From: RGIG8767 sp964487395
GTDB taxonomy: Bacteria > Bacillota > Clostridia > Lachnospirales > Lachnospiraceae
Direction: 5' to 3'
Assembly: GCA_964487395.1 (NCBI GenBank)
Contig: CAZAQH010000047.1
Coordinates: 1-17,883 of the forward strand
Length of the DNA: 17,883 bases
This document shows, piece by piece, positions 16,177 through 17,883 of the stretch. Numbering within the stretch: position 1 is the first letter of the stretch; the number at the start of each line of letters is the position of its first letter. Position numbers and translations under genes: made by a program. Under the pieces are notes generated by a model that saw only the letters and a program-made list of their open reading frames with translations, had not been told where the DNA came from and ran no database searches.

Positions 16177-17883
16177 ATGGCAAAATGGGTTTATTTGTTT
16201 GAAGAGGGTAATGCCGGTATGCGTAATCTGCTTGGTGGAAAAGGCTGTAATTTAGCGGAAATGACGGGATTAGGACTTCCGATACCGCAGGGATTTACAG
16301 TAACTACAGAAGCATGTACAGATTACTACAAGAACAACAAATCAATTGCAACAGAGATTGAGGAACAGATTTTTAATGCATTACATTTATTGGAAGAAAA
16401 ACAGGGTAAAAAATTTGGAGATGTAAATGATCCGCTTTTAGTTTCAGTTCGAAGTGGAGCAAGAGCATCCATGCCTGGAATGATGGATACTATCTTAAAT
16501 CTTGGATTAAATGACGAAGCAGTAGAAGGATTTGCTAAAAAGACAGGCAATCCTCGCTTTGCATATGATTCATATCGTCGTTTTATTCAAATGTTTTCTG
16601 ACGTTGTAATGGAAATGAGTAAGACATTTTTTGAAAGTATTTTAGATGATGTTAAACAACAAAAAGGAATTCAATTTGATTTTGAATTATCAGCAGATGA
16701 TTTAAAAGAGATTATTGCAAAATATAAGAGTATTTATAAAGAAAAAATGGGACAGGATTTCCCACAGGAGCCTGCAGTTCAGTTAATGGAGGCGGTAAAA
16801 GCGGTATTCCGTTCATGGGATAACCCTAGAGCCATTGTATATCGTAGAATGAACGATATTCCAGGTGACTGGGGAACAGCTGTTAATGTACAGGCTATGG
16901 TATTTGGTAACATGGGGAAAACCTCCGGAACAGGAGTCGCATTTACACGTAATCCATCTACCGGTGAAAAGGGTATCTATGGTGAATATCTGATTAATGC
17001 ACAGGGTGAAGACGTTGTGGCAGGAATCCGTACACCACAGCCAATTACAAAACTGAAAGATGATATGCCAGAGTGCTACGCACAGTTTATGGAAATTGCG
17101 CAGAAACTGGAAAATCATTATTTAGATATGCAGGATATGGAGTTTACAATTCAGGAAGGTAAGCTTTATTTCTTACAGACCAGAAATGGTAAAAGAACAG
17201 CTCCGGCAGCACTTCAGATTGCATGTGATCTTGTAGATGAAGGCAAAATCACACCACAGGAAGCAGTATGCCGTATTGAAGCTAAATCGCTTGACCAATT
17301 ATTACATCCAACATTTGATAAAGAAGCACTTAAAAATGGTAATGTAATTGGAGCAGCACTTCCTGCATCACCGGGAGCAGCAGCCGGTAAAGTATATTTT
17401 ACGGCAGATGAAGCAAAAGAAGCTAAAAAACGCGGAGAGAGAGTAATCCTTGTAAGACTTGAGACATCTCCGGAAGATATTGAAGGAATGCATGCATCAG
17501 AAGGTGTTTTAACCGTAAGAGGCGGTATGACATCCCACGCAGCAGTTGTTGCAAGAGGAATGGGTACTGCATGTGTATCCGGTTGTGGTGAAATTAAAAT
17601 AAGTGAAGAAGATAAATACTTTGAACTTGGCGGACAAAAGATTGTAGAAGGAGATTATATTTCTCTGGATGGTTCTACAGGTAAGATTTATCTTGGAGAC
17701 ATTAAGACAGTGGAAGCCGGTATCAGTGGTAACTTTGAACGCTTAATGAAATGGACAGATGAATTTAGAACATTAAAAATAAGAACGAATGCAGACACTC
17801 CGGAAGATACTAAAAACGCCGTTAAATTAGGAGCAGAGGGAATCGGTTTATGCCGTACAGAGCATATGTTCTTTGAGGAAACT
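16177..17883 (+). CDS. ppdK: Pyruvate phosphate dikinase, N-terminal 569 residues (runs off window)
   Basis: PPDK interconverts pyruvate + ATP + Pi and phosphoenolpyruvate + AMP + PPi. In anaerobic Clostridia it often replaces or supplements pyruvate kinase in glycolysis. The open frame continues to the last base, so the C-terminal pyruvate-binding barrel is mostly missing. The N-terminal nucleotide-binding domain shows LLGGKGCNLAEM (18-29), SVRSGARASMPGMMDT (90-105), GTGVAFTRNPSTGEKGIYGEYL (251-272) and YFLQTRNGKR (331-340). The swivelling phosphohistidine domain shows GGMTSHAAVVARGMG, with catalytic His454 (codon 17536-17538) and the neighbouring Thr452 used in known PPDK control by phosphorylation. 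The barrel begins near LKIRTNADTPED and reaches GLCRTEHMFF. AAAGGAG precedes the ATG. Confidence 0.97.
   Translation, partial: MAKWVYLFEEGNAGMRNLLGGKGCNLAEMTGLGLPIPQGFTVTTEACTDYYKNNKSIATEIEEQIFNALHLLEEKQGKKFGDVNDPLLVSVRSGARASMPGMMDTILNLGLNDEAVEGFAKKTGNPRFAYDSYRRFIQMFSDVVMEMSKTFFESILDDVKQQKGIQFDFELSADDLKEIIAKYKSIYKEKMGQDFPQEPAVQLMEAVKAVFRSWDNPRAIVYRRMNDIPGDWGTAVNVQAMVFGNMGKTSGTGVAFTRNPSTGEKGIYGEYLINAQGEDVVAGIRTPQPITKLKDDMPECYAQFMEIAQKLENHYLDMQDMEFTIQEGKLYFLQTRNGKRTAPAALQIACDLVDEGKITPQEAVCRIEAKSLDQLLHPTFDKEALKNGNVIGAALPASPGAAAGKVYFTADEAKEAKKRGERVILVRLETSPEDIEGMHASEGVLTVRGGMTSHAAVVARGMGTACVSGCGEIKISEEDKYFELGGQKIVEGDYISLDGSTGKIYLGDIKTVEAGISGNFERLMKWTDEFRTLKIRTNADTPEDTKNAVKLGAEGIGLCRTEHMFFEET

Noticed and set aside
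1..17883. CRISPR array, tRNA, rRNA, phage or defence island
   Set aside because: No spaced direct repeats, tRNA cloverleaf, rRNA stretch, integrase or nuclease/toxin genes were seen on either strand.

Overview
The window is AT-rich, with short intergenic gaps, strong AGGAGG-type ribosome binding sites and TTGnnn-N17-TATAAT promoters. It carries a single-chain glycyl-tRNA synthetase, pyruvate phosphate dikinase, an M16C protease, a double-headed 2-hydroxyacyl-CoA dehydratase activase, and an era/YqzL-like/recO cluster. This combination points to an anaerobic Firmicute, most likely of the Lachnospiraceae (Clostridia). I cannot name a genus from the sequence alone.

Layout. (1) 1-1640 is an accessory carbohydrate region. 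It holds the decayed 3' end of a GH9 cellulase gene (+), a shared bidirectional terminator, a complete but leaderless GH5 endoglucanase (-), and a small conserved-looking protein (+). (2) 1655-1740 is a nested 86-bp palindrome that acts as a terminator between convergent genes and contains an IS3-like terminal sequence. (3) 1747-5982 (-) encodes a 1411-residue activase/dehydratase-like iron-sulfur protein with a clear promoter at 6041-6069. (4) From 6193 on, everything reads on the + strand: a catalytically dead rhomboid-like membrane protein with a zinc-ribbon tail, a sigma-70-like protein lacking its promoter-reading parts, an unknown 136-residue protein, an M16C metalloprotease, a DUF4349 lipoprotein, era, a YqzL-like small protein overlapping recO, recO, a second lipoprotein with its own promoter, glyS, and the first 569 codons of ppdK, which runs off the window.

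How the parts fit. Genes 6232-13975 are tightly packed (gaps of 0 to 60 nt, several overlaps) and probably form one long or several nested transcripts. They mix housekeeping functions (ribosome maturation GTPase, recombination repair, peptide turnover) with poorly described envelope and RNA-polymerase-related proteins. glyS is transcribed behind the small lipoprotein from the promoter at 13985-14013, and no T-box leader is visible.

The most notable item is the sigma-like protein at 7085-7822. It keeps the regions that in sigma-70 factors contact core RNA polymerase but has lost the promoter-melting and -35-reading parts. It is sandwiched between a rhomboid pseudoprotease and an unknown protein in a translationally coupled trio. 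I see no CRISPR array, tRNA, rRNA, phage or defence system.
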